Notes under the pieces: model-generated
What the model saw: the letters and a program-made list of their open reading frames with translations, nothing else
Told to the model about the DNA's origin: nothing
Databases searched by the model: none
Made by a program: the position numbers and the translations under genes
Assembly: GCF_001469165.1 (NCBI RefSeq)
Contig: NZ_JABX01000025.1
Span: forward strand, 1-64,000
Direction of reading: 5' to 3'
Origin: Thiohalocapsa sp. ML1
Lineage (GTDB): Bacteria; Pseudomonadota; Gammaproteobacteria; Chromatiales; Chromatiaceae
DNA: 64,000 nt
In this document: in pieces, positions 22,156 to 32,572 of the stretch
How the letters are laid out: every line of letters starts with the position of its first letter
Position numbering within the stretch: the first letter of the stretch is position 1

Positions 22156-22652
22156 AGCGGCACCCGTGTGCAGATCTGAAACTGCAGGGTTTTGGCCTTC
22201 GTTGCCGCATCCGCCATGACGCCCTCTTCCTCGTCGTCGTCGACGGCAACGGCGCGGGAGTCGTCCCAGCGGATGGTGATGGCGCAGTGCCCGGTGTTGC
22301 AGTCGTTGCCGTTGGAGCAGTCCAGGGAGCCGAGCGCGGACCCATCGGAGGGCGGATTCATGGGCAGGCGCGCCAGTTCGTCGGCCCAGGCCTTGAAGGT
22401 CGCATTGGCGCCCGGGCTGCCGGTGTTGATCTTGATGCCGCGGAAGGTCTCGGGGTCGGCGCGAATCTGGTCGATAAGACCGGCCGCCGCTAGGGTCGCG
22501 TTGGAGCGCAGGAAGGCGCTGTGGTTGCTGCGCATGCCGGCGAGCTGCAAACCGGCGACACCGAGCGCGCCGACGGCGACGATGAAGAGCGTCACCATGA
22601 CCTCCACCAGCGTGAAGCCGTGGCAGGCCGCAGTCTTGCGAGGAAAGAACAT
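22152..22652 (-). CDS. pilV: Type IV pilus modification/minor pilin protein PilV
   Basis: This 166-residue protein has a prepilin signal CHG|FTLVEVMVTLFIVAVGALGVAGLQLAGMRSNHSAFLRSNATLAAAGLIDQIRADPETF, characteristic of PilV (GLQ...R...A...A..L..QI..). It is the first gene of the pilV-pilW-pilX-pilY1-pilE operon. A fimT/fimU homologue, usually upstream, is not present in the window, so the FimU role must be supplied elsewhere. Confidence 0.9.
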   Translation of the reverse strand: MFFPRKTAACHGFTLVEVMVTLFIVAVGALGVAGLQLAGMRSNHSAFLRSNATLAAAGLIDQIRADPETFRGIKINTGSPGANATFKAWADELARLPMNPPSDGSALGSLDCSNGNDCNTGHCAITIRWDDSRAVAVDDDEEEGVMADAATKAKTLQFQICTRVPL

Positions 22653-22919
22653 GCCAGGCGTCCTTTCAGTCTGGTTTATCTTGGCACTGCAACACGGAGC
22701 TGCAGGGTCCTACGGCTTATGGCGACCCACCCCGGGGCGCGAGTCCGATCAACGGCGGCGTGGACCGGTGACGTTGGTCAGGCGGCCCTCGACGCGTCCT
22801 CAGGCGTTTATCCCCACGCCGGCTCAGGGGATAACCGAAGCTTAATCTGAGATTGGAGGAATTACAGCGTTGACACCGACAGGCATCCACGTCCGCGCGA
22901 CAAGCGGGACGCGACATCC

Positions 22920-24359
22920 GTGACCGTTGGCGGTTTTTTCTACGCTGCAAGGGGTTTACGTGCGTTTTTCGGCGCCGGAACAACCGTTTTGCGACATGTC
23001 CTTGCAACGGCGCCCGCGGGCGCCGCCGGGCGCGGGGCATCGCATCCGCCGGCGCGGCTGGCAGGGCGCCACCGCGACAGCACTCGATGGCCGCCCCCCA
23101 CGCGTGCTGTCGCGTGCCCGTTTGGGTGTTGCAGCGCGGGCACGAGCCGGACCGCGGCGGCACTCGCGGCCTTGCTGTGGCAGCTTTGTGTCGCCGCACC
23201 GCCGGCGCTGGCCGAGATCTATCGCTACCAGGACGAGCAAGGCAACTGGGTGTTCACGGATCGCCCGCCCCCGGAGCAGCTCGGCACCGCGGCCCCCGCG
23301 CCCGCCGCGGCGCCGCGCGTGCGCATCCAGCGCCTGCCCGACGACGGCCCGACCACAGGCGCGGCGGCGCCGCGTCGCCGCCCGCCGATCATGCCCGGCA
23401 TCGCGCCGCCGGCTCCGCCACCCCGGGCGGCACAGCCCGCCGCACCCGCGCCACCCACCGCGGCGACCGCCCCGCCGCTGGCAGCGCCGCCCGAGCCTGA
23501 GCCCGAACCGGAGGCACCGCCGCCGGACCTGCGCCGGGACCTGGAGGCCAGGCTCAACGCGCAGTTCAGCCCGGTGTCGCCGGTGGAGGCGAGCAGCCTC
23601 GCCGTGGTCACCGTGACCTCGGAGCTGGGTGCGGGATCGGGGTTCTTCGTCAGCGACGACGGGCTGCTGCTGACCAATCGCCACGTGGTGCGCCCGCCGC
23701 CGGACTGGGCGGCCGACCAGGAGGCGGCGCTGGCCGAGCTCAAGGCGCAGCTCGACGCGCTGGAGCAGCGCCTGTCGCTGCCGCGGGACCGCTACTCCGA
23801 CCCGCAGAACTACGACCGTGGGCAGCGCCTGCTGCGCGAGCGCGGCCGTGAGTATCGCCAAGGCAAGCGTGAGCTGGAAATGAAGCGCAACGCGGCGCTG
23901 TTGCAGCGCGCATTTGAGATCCAGCTCAAGGACGGGAAGCGGCTCACGGCGGAGCTGGTGGACCTGAGCCCCCTGCACGACCTGGCGCTGCTGCGGGTAT
24001 CCGGCTATCGCACGCCCTTCATCCGCCCGCTGTTCGACGCGCGCCTGCGCCAGACGCAGCGGGTCTATGCCATCGGCAGCCCGCTCGGCATTACCGATAC
24101 CGTGACCGCCGGCACCTACACCGGCAAGCGCGAGGACATGCTGGTGACCGACGCCCGCATCATGCCCGGCAACAGCGGCGGGCCGCTGGTGACGGAGCTG
24201 GGCGCCGTGGTGGGCGTGAACACCTGGAAGGCGACGCCGGGGCCGGACCCGCAGGAGCGCGGCTTCGGCATCAGCATCCCCATCGACATCGCCTTTCGCG
24301 AGTTTCCGGACCTCCAAGCGCGGCTCGGGCGCGCCGGCGGCGATGCGCCCGCGCCTTAA
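22920..24359 (+). CDS. Exported trypsin-like serine protease with DUF4124 domain
   Basis: After a hydrophobic export segment (AAALAALLWQLCVAAPPALA) comes a DUF4124 module (EIYRYQDEQGNWVFTDRPPPEQL), a Pro/Ala-rich linker and a trypsin-like domain. The domain shows the His site LLLTNRHVV, the Asp site LHDLALLRVSG and the Ser site IMPGNSGGPLV. A charged coiled coil (LAELKAQLDALEQRLSLPRDRY) sits between His and Asp. The protease resembles HtrA-type housekeeping proteases but has no visible PDZ domain. The start is uncertain: the frame opens with a GTG at 22920, and the first ~90 residues do not look like a normal signal peptide, so a downstream non-ATG start or an old frameshift is possible. Confidence 0.8.
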   Translation: MTVGGFFYAARGLRAFFGAGTTVLRHVLATAPAGAAGRGASHPPARLAGRHRDSTRWPPPTRAVACPFGCCSAGTSRTAAALAALLWQLCVAAPPALAEIYRYQDEQGNWVFTDRPPPEQLGTAAPAPAAAPRVRIQRLPDDGPTTGAAAPRRRPPIMPGIAPPAPPPRAAQPAAPAPPTAATAPPLAAPPEPEPEPEAPPPDLRRDLEARLNAQFSPVSPVEASSLAVVTVTSELGAGSGFFVSDDGLLLTNRHVVRPPPDWAADQEAALAELKAQLDALEQRLSLPRDRYSDPQNYDRGQRLLRERGREYRQGKRELEMKRNAALLQRAFEIQLKDGKRLTAELVDLSPLHDLALLRVSGYRTPFIRPLFDARLRQTQRVYAIGSPLGITDTVTAGTYTGKREDMLVTDARIMPGNSGGPLVTELGAVVGVNTWKATPGPDPQERGFGISIPIDIAFREFPDLQARLGRAGGDAPAP

Positions 24360-24371
24360 GCCAGGCCCCGC

Positions 24372-25733
24372 TCACTCGTCCGGGTGCGGCTCCTTCAGCG
24401 TGACGAGCTCCTCGGCGCTGACCGGATGGATGGCGACGGTGTTGTCGAAGTCCGCCTTGGTGGCGCCGAGCTTCACGGCCACCGCGAAGCCCTGCAGCAT
24501 CTCATCCACGCCGTCGCCGACCATGTGGATGCCGACCACGCGCTCGTTGTCGCCCACGCAGACGAGCTTCATGGCCGTGCGCGGCCCCTTGCGGTTCAGC
24601 GCGTAGCGCATGGGCTGGAACTGGGTCTGGTAGACCGTCACCGGCTCGCCGGTGGCGCGCGCCTGCGCCTCGGTGAGGCCGACGCTGCCGACCGGCGGAT
24701 GCGCGAACACCACGGTGGGGATGTTCTCGTAGTCGAGCCGGCGGTTCGGCTGATCGTTGAACAGCCGGTCCGCGAGCCGCCGGCCCGCGGCGATGGCCAC
24801 CGGCGTCAGCGGCGCCCGGCCGGTGACGTCGCCGATGGCATAGACGCCGGCAACGCTGGTGTTCTGGAAGGCATCGGTGGGGATCACGCCGTTCGGCAGC
24901 AGCTCGACGCCGGCGGCATCGAGATTCAGCCCGTCGGTGTTCGGCCGCCGGCCGACCGCCCAGAGCACGGTATCGAAGCCCGTCAGCGCGGCGCCCTCGC
25001 GGGACAGCACGGCGATGCCGTCATCGCGGCGCTCCAGCGAGCCGACGGCAAAGGGCAGGTGCATCTCGATGCCGTCCAGGGCCATGTTGTAGGTCACGGT
25101 CTCGCTGACCAGGGGGTCGAAGGTCTCGAGCACCCGGCTCTCCAGCGCGACCACGGTGACCTCCGAGCCCAGCGCGCGCAGCACGCCGGCAAGCTCGACA
25201 CCGATGTAGCCGCCGCCGATGACGCAGATGCGCCGCGGCTGCTCCGTCAGCGCGAAGAAGCCGTCGGACGTGATGCCGAGCTCGGCCCCGGGCACGGGCG
25301 GCACGATGGGCCGCCCGCCGGTGGCGATGACGATGTGGTCCGCGGTGTAGCGGGTACCGTCTACCTCGACAGTACGGGCGTCGACGAAGCGCGCATCACC
25401 CTGGATCTGCGTGATGCCCTCACCGGCGACGTAGCCGTTCCAGTAGTCGAGGATGCCGGCGATAACGCCTTCGCGACCCTCCACCAACGCGCGCCAGTCG
25501 ACGCCGTCCAGCGACGCCTTGATGCCCATCTCCGCGGCATGGCGGGCGTCCTGGGCCACGTTGGCGGCAAACCACATGATCTTCTTCGGCACGCAGCCGA
25601 CGTTGACACAGGTGCCGCCGAGCTTGTGCCGCTCAATAACGGCGGCGCGCTTGCCGTGCGCGGCTGCCTTCTCGGCCACCGCGAGGCCGCCGCTGCCGCC
25701 GCCGACGGCGATGAGGTCGAAGTGGGTGTCCAT
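24372..25733 (-). CDS. gor: Glutathione-disulfide reductase
   Basis: This 453-residue flavoprotein has the FAD motif [19 protein letters not shown], the redox disulfide [13 protein letters not shown] (Cys42/Cys47), the NADPH motif [22 protein letters not shown] and the C-terminal catalytic [11 protein letters not shown]. It reduces oxidised glutathione with NADPH. The [12 protein letters not shown] context and [17 protein letters not shown] favour glutathione reductase over dihydrolipoamide or mercuric reductase. I chose the start at 25733, with GGAGG about 9 bases upstream. It lies about 250 bases downstream of the peroxiredoxin-glutaredoxin gene, which uses the glutathione it regenerates. 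Confidence 0.93.
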   Translation of the reverse strand: MDTHFDLIAVGGGSGGLAVAEKAAAHGKRAAVIERHKLGGTCVNVGCVPKKIMWFAANVAQDARHAAEMGIKASLDGVDWRALVEGREGVIAGILDYWNGYVAGEGITQIQGDARFVDARTVEVDGTRYTADHIVIATGGRPIVPPVPGAELGITSDGFFALTEQPRRICVIGGGYIGVELAGVLRALGSEVTVVALESRVLETFDPLVSETVTYNMALDGIEMHLPFAVGSLERRDDGIAVLSREGAALTGFDTVLWAVGRRPNTDGLNLDAAGVELLPNGVIPTDAFQNTSVAGVYAIGDVTGRAPLTPVAIAAGRRLADRLFNDQPNRRLDYENIPTVVFAHPPVGSVGLTEAQARATGEPVTVYQTQFQPMRYALNRKGPRTAMKLVCVGDNERVVGIHMVGDGVDEMLQGFAVAVKLGATKADFDNTVAIHPVSAEELVTLKEPHPDE

Positions 25734-25957
25734 GATGGGCAGGCCTCCGCGTGAAGCTGAGCGGGCGCCCGGGCTTGGCCAGGCGCCCTTGAAACTGAAA
25801 AGTGAGCTCGGTTGCGTGCGCGAGCGGCGGCTATTGAAGCCGGCCGGGCGCAGACCGGGCAATGCGTTGCGGCAATTCTCGGCAGAAAGCCGTGGGCGCC
25901 CGCCCCGCATGGGGGCGGGCCGGCCAGCCGCCGCCTAGCGACGGCGGCAAGCCGGTC

Positions 25958-25989
25958 CTTAGCGCTTGGCGCTTGGCGCTTAGCCCTTG
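25958..25989. repeat. Short heptamer array overlapping the stop codon of the peroxiredoxin hybrid
   Basis: Four or five 7-bp units of the type TTAGCGC/TTGGCGC/TTAGCCC. On the minus strand the unit GGGCTAA provides the last Gly codon and the TAA of the gene ending at 25980. Confidence 0.75.
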
Positions 25990-26720
25990 CGGCTCGCGAG
26001 CCAGCCTTCCAGATCGTCGGAGCCGCCGATCTTCTGGCCGTTCACGAACACCTGCGGCACGCTGCTGGCACCGGCGACGGCGCGCAGCGTCTCCTCGGTG
26101 TAGTCCTTGTTCAGCACCAGCTCCTCGAACTGCATGCCGGCCTCGTGCAGCATGGTCTTGGCCTTGGCGCAGAAGGGGCAGCCCGGGCGCGTGAACACCG
26201 TCACGTCGGCGGGCTTCGCGGCCTGCGGCGCCACGTAGGCGAACATCGTGTCGGCGTCGGAGACCTTGAAGGGGTCGCCCGGCTCTTCCGGCTCGATGAA
26301 CATCTTGTCGATGACGCCGTCCTTCACCAGCATCGAGTAGCGCCAGGAGCGCTTGCCGAAGCCCAGGTCGTCCTTGTCCACGAGCAGGCCCATGCCCTCG
26401 GTGAACTCGCCGTTGCCGTCCGGGATGAAGGTCAGGTTGTGCGCGTTCTCGTCCACCTGCCAGGCGTTCATGACAAAGGTGTCGTTGACCGACATGCAGA
26501 TGATGTCGTCCACGCCCTGCGCCTTGAAGGCCGGCGCGAGCTGGTTGAAGCGCGGCACGTGGGTGGACGAGCAGGTGGGCGTGAAGGCACCCGGCAGCGA
26601 GAAGACGATGACCGTCTTGCCCTTGAACAGCTCGTCGGTGGTGACGTCCACCCACTCGGAGCCCTGACGGGTGCGGAAGGTGACCTGCGGGACGGGTTGA
26701 CCGGTGCGATCTTGCAGCAT
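25980..26720 (-). CDS. Peroxiredoxin-glutaredoxin hybrid (glutathione-dependent peroxidase)
   Basis: This 246-residue fusion has an N-terminal Prx5-type peroxiredoxin ([22 protein letters not shown], peroxidatic Cys50) and a C-terminal glutaredoxin ([16 protein letters not shown], Cys181/Cys184, then [23 protein letters not shown] with the cis-Pro and glutathione-binding GG). Such hybrids reduce peroxides using glutathione without a separate reductant. The neighbouring glutathione reductase completes the cycle. The start at 26720 begins the conserved peroxiredoxin fold; an upstream Met at 26831 adds a non-conserved leader. The last residues (SRKG) and stop run into a heptamer repeat. Confidence 0.95.
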   Translation of the reverse strand: MLQDRTGQPVPQVTFRTRQGSEWVDVTTDELFKGKTVIVFSLPGAFTPTCSSTHVPRFNQLAPAFKAQGVDDIICMSVNDTFVMNAWQVDENAHNLTFIPDGNGEFTEGMGLLVDKDDLGFGKRSWRYSMLVKDGVIDKMFIEPEEPGDPFKVSDADTMFAYVAPQAAKPADVTVFTRPGCPFCAKAKTMLHEAGMQFEELVLNKDYTEETLRAVAGASSVPQVFVNGQKIGGSDDLEGWLASRKG

Positions 26721-26999
26721 GTTGACTACTCCTGGTGACGATGAGGTTGCGTGAAAATGAGCTTTCGGGATTGCCCTACGGCAGGCACCGCAGCGACGTG
26801 ACCATGATGCGGCCTTCGGCGGCGACTGCAAAATGGGATATCTGGATGGCGGCGATTATTCTTAACGATCGCTGTGTTTTGGGCAATCGTTTTTGGCGAT
26901 TATGGGGCTTCAGGGCCGAGGATCGGGATCGGTCGTCACTCGGTTCGATTTCGATAGCGATGTGCACGACTCGTCGACCTGAGGCGAAGCCTGGCTGGC
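26721..26999. promoter_or_regulatory. Upstream region of the peroxiredoxin hybrid
   Basis: The stretch 26840-26910 is clearly AT-rich against the GC-rich background. On the minus strand it contains TTGCCC, a 17-base spacer and AAGAAT, a possible -35/-10 pair, plus several ATCG/CGAT half-sites (AACGATTGCC, GCGATCG, AATAATCGCC). A redox regulator such as OxyR may bind here, but no consensus OxyR site was recognised. A few degenerate GATCGG/CGATTT hexamers follow (26918-26962). Confidence 0.35.
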
Positions 27000-27101
27000 A
27001 CCTAGCTCCTAGCTCCTAGCTCCTAGCTCCTAGCTCCTAGCTCCTAGCCCCTAGCTCCTAGCCCCTAGCTCCTAGCCCCTAGCCCCTAGCCCCTAGCCCC
27101 T
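27000..27101. repeat. Heptameric tandem array (CTAGCTC/CTAGCCC)
   Basis: About fourteen 7-bp units run without interruption; the variable sixth base is T in the left part and mostly C in the right part. CTAG is palindromic, so the array contains TAG in all reading frames on both strands. It ends just before the terminator at 27105-27140. Confidence 0.95.
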
Positions 27102-27104
27102 TCC

Positions 27105-27140
27105 AAAAAAAAGCCCCATCGGCCAGGGGCCGTGGGGCTT
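27105..27140 (-). terminator. Rho-independent terminator of the small secreted-peptide gene
   Basis: On the minus strand AAGCCCCACGGCCCC...GATGGGGCTT forms a GC-rich hairpin directly followed by eight T. It is 43 bases beyond the stop codon at 27184 and is the clearest intrinsic terminator in the window. Confidence 0.85.
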
Positions 27141-27183
27141 GCGGGCACCGCTGCGGGGCGGGCAGCGGCCGGGCTTCGGGGCG

Positions 27184-27339
27184 TCAGGCGAGCGGCTGTG
27201 CCGGCACGATGACGGCGGCGGAGTCGCCGTCCTTCTTCTTGCCGCCGCAGGACTTGCCGTCACCGGCAACGGCGCCGCCGACGCTGAGCATCAGGCCAAA
27301 AAAGAGTGCAGAGACGAGGGCGAGGGTAGCCTTGGACAT
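27184..27339 (-). CDS. Small secreted peptide, function unknown
   Basis: This 51-residue frame begins MSKATLALVSALFFGLMLSVGGAVAGDG, a convincing signal peptide with AVA cleavage site, followed by a short mature peptide with a single Cys and a Lys/Gly cluster (KSCGGKKKDGDSAAVIVPAQPLA). AAAGG lies about 10 bases before the start and a strong intrinsic terminator follows, which together argue for a real gene. The single Cys plus GGKKK suggests possible metal or lipid interaction, but nothing is known; it is not a lipobox. Confidence 0.7.
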   Translation of the reverse strand: MSKATLALVSALFFGLMLSVGGAVAGDGKSCGGKKKDGDSAAVIVPAQPLA

Positions 27340-27560
27340 GACGAAGTACCTTTGGGTTTGAGGTTGGACAAGCGTTGGACAGAGCCTAACGCCGACGACG
27401 GAACAGTTGCATCTTGCGCTGGCGATTACAACTCCAGAAAGCGTACGTCTTTGCTCGGTTTTACCCCCGCGCTCGATTCAATGCCCGTGTCAATGGCCGT
27501 GCCGATGCCGTCGGCGCGACCGAGGGCGCCCCAGGCACGGGCGCCAGTGCTTCCGGCGGC

Positions 27561-29273
<1,713 letters not shown>

Positions 29274-29376
29274 CTAAGCCATCCGGTCGCGGCCACGGGC
29301 GTACCCTAGTTCCGAATCGACCCGAATCGACCCGAATCCACACCAAGCCATCAGCACGAAGCATCAGCAGAAGACC

Positions 29377-31341
29377 ATGACCGTAGAAGCCCATAAGGAA
29401 ACCCTCGAATTCAAGGCAGAGGTGAGCCAGGTCCTGGACCTGGTCATCCGCTCGCTGTACTCGAACAAGGAGATCTTCCTGCGGGAGCTGATCTCCAACG
29501 CCTCGGACGCGGCCGAGAAGCTGCGCTTCGAGGCGCTCACCGACGAGCAACTGCTCGAAGACGACCCCAACCTGCGCGTCCGCGTGCTCGTGGACAAGGA
29601 CGCCGGCACCATCACCGTGTCCGACAACGGCATTGGGCTGAGCCGCCAGGAGGTCATCGAGACCATCGGCAGCATCGCCAGCTCCGGCACGCGGCGCTTC
29701 GCGGAGGCCCTGCAGGCCAGCCGCGGCGAGGCCGGCGAGGCTGACAAGCCCGCGGGTGACGCGCTGATCGGCCAGTTCGGCGTCGGTTTCTACTCGGCGT
29801 ACATCGTCGCCGACAAGGTGACGCTCATCTCCCGCCGCGCCGGCCTCACGGCCGAGCACGGCGTGCGCTGGGAGTCCGACGGCCGCGGCGCCTACACGCT
29901 CGAAACCGTCGAGAAGCCCGGCCGCGGCACCGACGTGATCCTGCACCTGAAAGACGACGAGCAGGAGCTCGCGGAGCCCTGGCGGCTGCGCACCATCATC
30001 GGCAAGTTCTCCGACCACATCGCGATCCCGGTGGAGATGGCCAAGGAGACCTACGGCGACGACGAAGACGAGACAGACGAGGAAGGCGAGGCCAAGAAGG
30101 ACAAGGCGCCGGAGTTCGAGCAGGTCAACAAGGGCACCGCGCTCTGGATGCGCAACAAGTCGGACCTGTCCGACGAGGACTACCAGGGGTTCTACAAGCA
30201 CATCTCCCACGACTTCGAGGAGCCGCTCGCCTGGGTGCACAACCGCGTTGAGGGCAGCAACGAGTACACCGCGCTCCTGTACCTGCCGAAGCGCGCGCCC
30301 TGGGACCTCTTTGACCGCGACCACAAGCACGGCGTGAAGCTCTACGTGAAGCGCGTCTTCATCATGGACGAGGCCGACAAGCTGCTGCCGCACTGGCTGC
30401 GGTTCGTGAAGGGCGTGGTGGACTCCGACGACCTGCCGCTCAACGTCTCCCGCGAGATCCTGCAGCACAACCGCAAGATCGACACCATCCGCGGCGCCAA
30501 CGTCAAGCGCGTGCTGGGGCTCTTGGAGTCGCTCGCCAAGGACGAGCCCGAGAAGTACCAGACCTTCTGGAACGAGCTCGGCCGCGTGCTGAAGGAAGGC
30601 CCGGCGGAGGACTTCCAGAACCGCGAGCGCATCGGCGGGCTGTTGCGGTTTGCGAGCACCCACAACGACGACGACACGCAGAACGTCGCGCTCGACGCCT
30701 ACATCGAGCGCATGAAAGAGGGCCAGAAGGACATCTACTACATCACCGCGGACAGCCCCGCCGCCGCGCGCCACAGCCCGCATCTGGAGGTGTTCCGCAA
30801 GAAGGGCGTCGAGGTGCTGCTGTTGTCCGACCGCGTGGACGAGTGGCTGGTGAGCCACCTGCACGAGTACAAGGGCAAGCACCTGCAATCCGTCACCAAG
30901 GGCAAGCTCGATCTGGGCGACCTGGCGGACAAGGAAGATCAGCAGAAGGCCGAGCAGGCCGAGAAGGAGCACGAGGGCCTGCTCAAGCGCCTCAAGGACT
31001 CGCTCGGCGAGCGCGTGAGCGAGGTGCGGGTCTCGACGCGGCTGGTGGACTCACCCGCCTGCATCGTCGTCGGCGAGCACGACATGAGCGCCAACCTCGC
31101 CCGCGTGCTCAAGGCCGTCGGCCAGGAGGCCCCGGACATGAAGCCGACGCTGGAGGTCAACCTGGACCACCCGCTGGTGAAGCGCCTGGAGGCCGAGGGC
31201 AATCAGGCCAAGTTCGACGATCTCGGCATGATCCTCTTCGACCAAGCCCAGCTCGCCGAGGGCGGCCAGCTCGACGACCCGGCGGCTTTTGTTGGCCGCC
31301 TCAACAAGCTGATGCTGCAGATGTTCATGAGCGGCGGCTGA
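29377..31341 (+). CDS. htpG: Chaperone protein HtpG (Hsp90)
   Basis: This 654-residue protein starts MTVEAHKETLEFKAEVSQVLDLVIRSLYSNKEIFLRELISNASDA and keeps all ATPase motifs: DNGIGLSRQEVIETIGSIASSGT, IGQFGVGFYSAYIVADKV and GTDVILHL. The middle domain (NVSREILQHNRKIDTIR) and C-terminal dimerisation part (EVRVSTRLVDSPACIV) are complete. An acidic insert (DDEDETDEEGEAKKDKA) takes the place of the short linker. The upstream region has a 10-bp repeat (CGAATCGACC, 2.6 copies, near 29312-29338), but no clear heat-shock promoter was recognised. Confidence 0.97.
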   Translation: MTVEAHKETLEFKAEVSQVLDLVIRSLYSNKEIFLRELISNASDAAEKLRFEALTDEQLLEDDPNLRVRVLVDKDAGTITVSDNGIGLSRQEVIETIGSIASSGTRRFAEALQASRGEAGEADKPAGDALIGQFGVGFYSAYIVADKVTLISRRAGLTAEHGVRWESDGRGAYTLETVEKPGRGTDVILHLKDDEQELAEPWRLRTIIGKFSDHIAIPVEMAKETYGDDEDETDEEGEAKKDKAPEFEQVNKGTALWMRNKSDLSDEDYQGFYKHISHDFEEPLAWVHNRVEGSNEYTALLYLPKRAPWDLFDRDHKHGVKLYVKRVFIMDEADKLLPHWLRFVKGVVDSDDLPLNVSREILQHNRKIDTIRGANVKRVLGLLESLAKDEPEKYQTFWNELGRVLKEGPAEDFQNRERIGGLLRFASTHNDDDTQNVALDAYIERMKEGQKDIYYITADSPAAARHSPHLEVFRKKGVEVLLLSDRVDEWLVSHLHEYKGKHLQSVTKGKLDLGDLADKEDQQKAEQAEKEHEGLLKRLKDSLGERVSEVRVSTRLVDSPACIVVGEHDMSANLARVLKAVGQEAPDMKPTLEVNLDHPLVKRLEAEGNQAKFDDLGMILFDQAQLAEGGQLDDPAAFVGRLNKLMLQMFMSGG

Positions 31342-31364
31342 CTGGGATCGCCGGCCTCGGGACC

Positions 31365-31418
31365 GCCGGCTTTCCCGCCGGCCCGCGAAGACGGCGGCTC
31401 GATGCCGCCGTCTTCGCG
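31365..31418. repeat. REP-like palindromic element downstream of htpG
   Basis: GCCGGCTTTCCCGCCGGC is followed by a perfect long stem CGCGAAGACGGC/GCCGTCTTCGCG around the loop GGCTCGATGCC. This is the same two-hairpin design and loop as the pair at 6421-6615. It is close to the htpG stop and may act as its terminator. Confidence 0.75.
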
Positions 31419-31555
31419 TATCCCCATCCGACCTGCGCGACAGCGGACTCCAAGGCCGACGCCGGCGGCGGCGTGGCATGCCGCACGGCAGCACCCGCGT
31501 GCCCCGCGCCGACCCGTCCGGGGTGATGTGGATGACGCAGCTCCCGCCTCACGCC

Positions 31556-32023
31556 TCACGGCGTCCTCGCGTGCTCGGCGAGGCGCCGCCGCCAGCGCCC
31601 ATAGGCCGCCGCGAGCTCGCCGGCGGCCGCCACCGCCGCCGTCAGTGCCGCAAAGCGAAGCTCCGGGCGCTCCGGATACTCGTGCGCGAGCTGGTTGCGA
31701 ATCTGGCGCCAGCGCAGCCAGGCGTCGACATTGAGGTACCCCAACCTTTCGAGGCGATTCAGCCGGTCGATCATCGGCCAGTCCTCGGCGGGCTCGGACA
31801 ACGCACCGAGCGTGGCCGGGATCAGGCGAGCGCCCAGCGCGTCTTGCAGCTTCGTGAAGCGAAACAGCAGTTGGTCCAGCAACCTGAGCTGATCCGCATC
31901 GGCATCCAGCTCGGCCAGCGTCGCGGACGGGGCCGCGTGCCAGTCACGCAGCGCCTGCTCCAGCACGCGCAGGTGCCGATCCGCTTCCCACAGCGCCGTG
32001 GCGAGCGGCTCTGCGGCGCTCAT
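31556..32023 (-). CDS. HEPN-domain toxin of a HEPN/MNT pair (HepT-like)
   Basis: This 155-residue all-helical protein ends its core with RNQLAHEY (Arg109, His114, Tyr116), the R-X4-H-X-Y motif of HepT HEPN ribonucleases. In characterised pairs the MNT partner adds AMP to this Tyr and silences the toxin. It overlaps the upstream nucleotidyltransferase gene by four bases (ATGA), as usual for such modules. The pair sits alone between htpG and leuA, oriented opposite to both. Confidence 0.88.
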   Translation of the reverse strand: MSAAEPLATALWEADRHLRVLEQALRDWHAAPSATLAELDADADQLRLLDQLLFRFTKLQDALGARLIPATLGALSEPAEDWPMIDRLNRLERLGYLNVDAWLRWRQIRNQLAHEYPERPELRFAALTAAVAAAGELAAAYGRWRRRLAEHARTP

Positions 32024-32343
32024 CGCGGGATCTCGGCCAGCAATTGCCCGTCGCGGCGCGCGGCGCGGACGACGGGCCGCGTGTCGGGTGCGTGCGCGGG
32101 CACCATCAGCACGTCGATGCGCCGCTCGCCGAGCAGGCGGTAGAGGCGCGCGATGAAGCGGGTGCGCCGTGCAACCTCCTCGTCGGCATCGAGGCCTGTC
32201 GCTGTCTCGACGAGCAGATCGATGTCGCCGCCGCGGCGGGTGTCATCGAGCCGAGAGCCGAACAGCCGCACGCGCGTGCCCGGCGGCAGCGCTTCGGCGG
32301 CGGCCTCGGCAATGGCTCGGCGCTCGTGGTCGTTCAGGCGCAT
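32020..32343 (-). CDS. MNT-type nucleotidyltransferase antitoxin (MntA-like)
   Basis: This 107-residue minimal nucleotidyltransferase has RVRLFGSRLDDTRRGGDIDLLVE, with Gly29-Ser30 and the metal-binding Asp40/Asp42 (GS-X9-DXD), and a third Asp in RRIDVLMVP. It is predicted to be the antitoxin that AMPylates the HepT-like protein encoded next. The gene order is antitoxin first and the start codon of the toxin overlaps its stop. Confidence 0.9.
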   Translation of the reverse strand: MRLNDHERRAIAEAAAEALPPGTRVRLFGSRLDDTRRGGDIDLLVETATGLDADEEVARRTRFIARLYRLLGERRIDVLMVPAHAPDTRPVVRAARRDGQLLAEIPR

Positions 32344-32572
32344 AGGATGATCGGCCTCCGCGGGCGGCTGGGTGCGTTACGATGTCGTTGCCGTAAGCGT
32401 AGTCGGCTTTGGACCTCGATCTCGACAACAACAACGATGACATGCGGCCGCAACGCGGGGTTCGCCACGTCGGCGCGACGGGTGGCACGGGCGGTTAAAC
32501 ATGCCAGAATGCCGGCGGTCTATGCACGGCGGGCGACTGCCCGTCAGGGTCAACGCCGAGGGCAGGACACGC

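Noticed and set aside
22660-22720. TTGGCAC...TGC sequence upstream of pilV considered as a sigma-54 promoter
   Set aside because: It is on the wrong strand relative to the pilus operon or has wrong GG-GC spacing, so it cannot be supported.
27000-27101. Heptamer array considered as a CRISPR array
   Set aside because: Units are 7 bp with no spacers and no cas genes are present, so it is a simple tandem repeat.
29300-29376. Heat-shock (sigma-32) promoter before htpG
   Set aside because: No CTTGAA...CCCCAT-like pair is visible; only a 10-bp repeat is found there.
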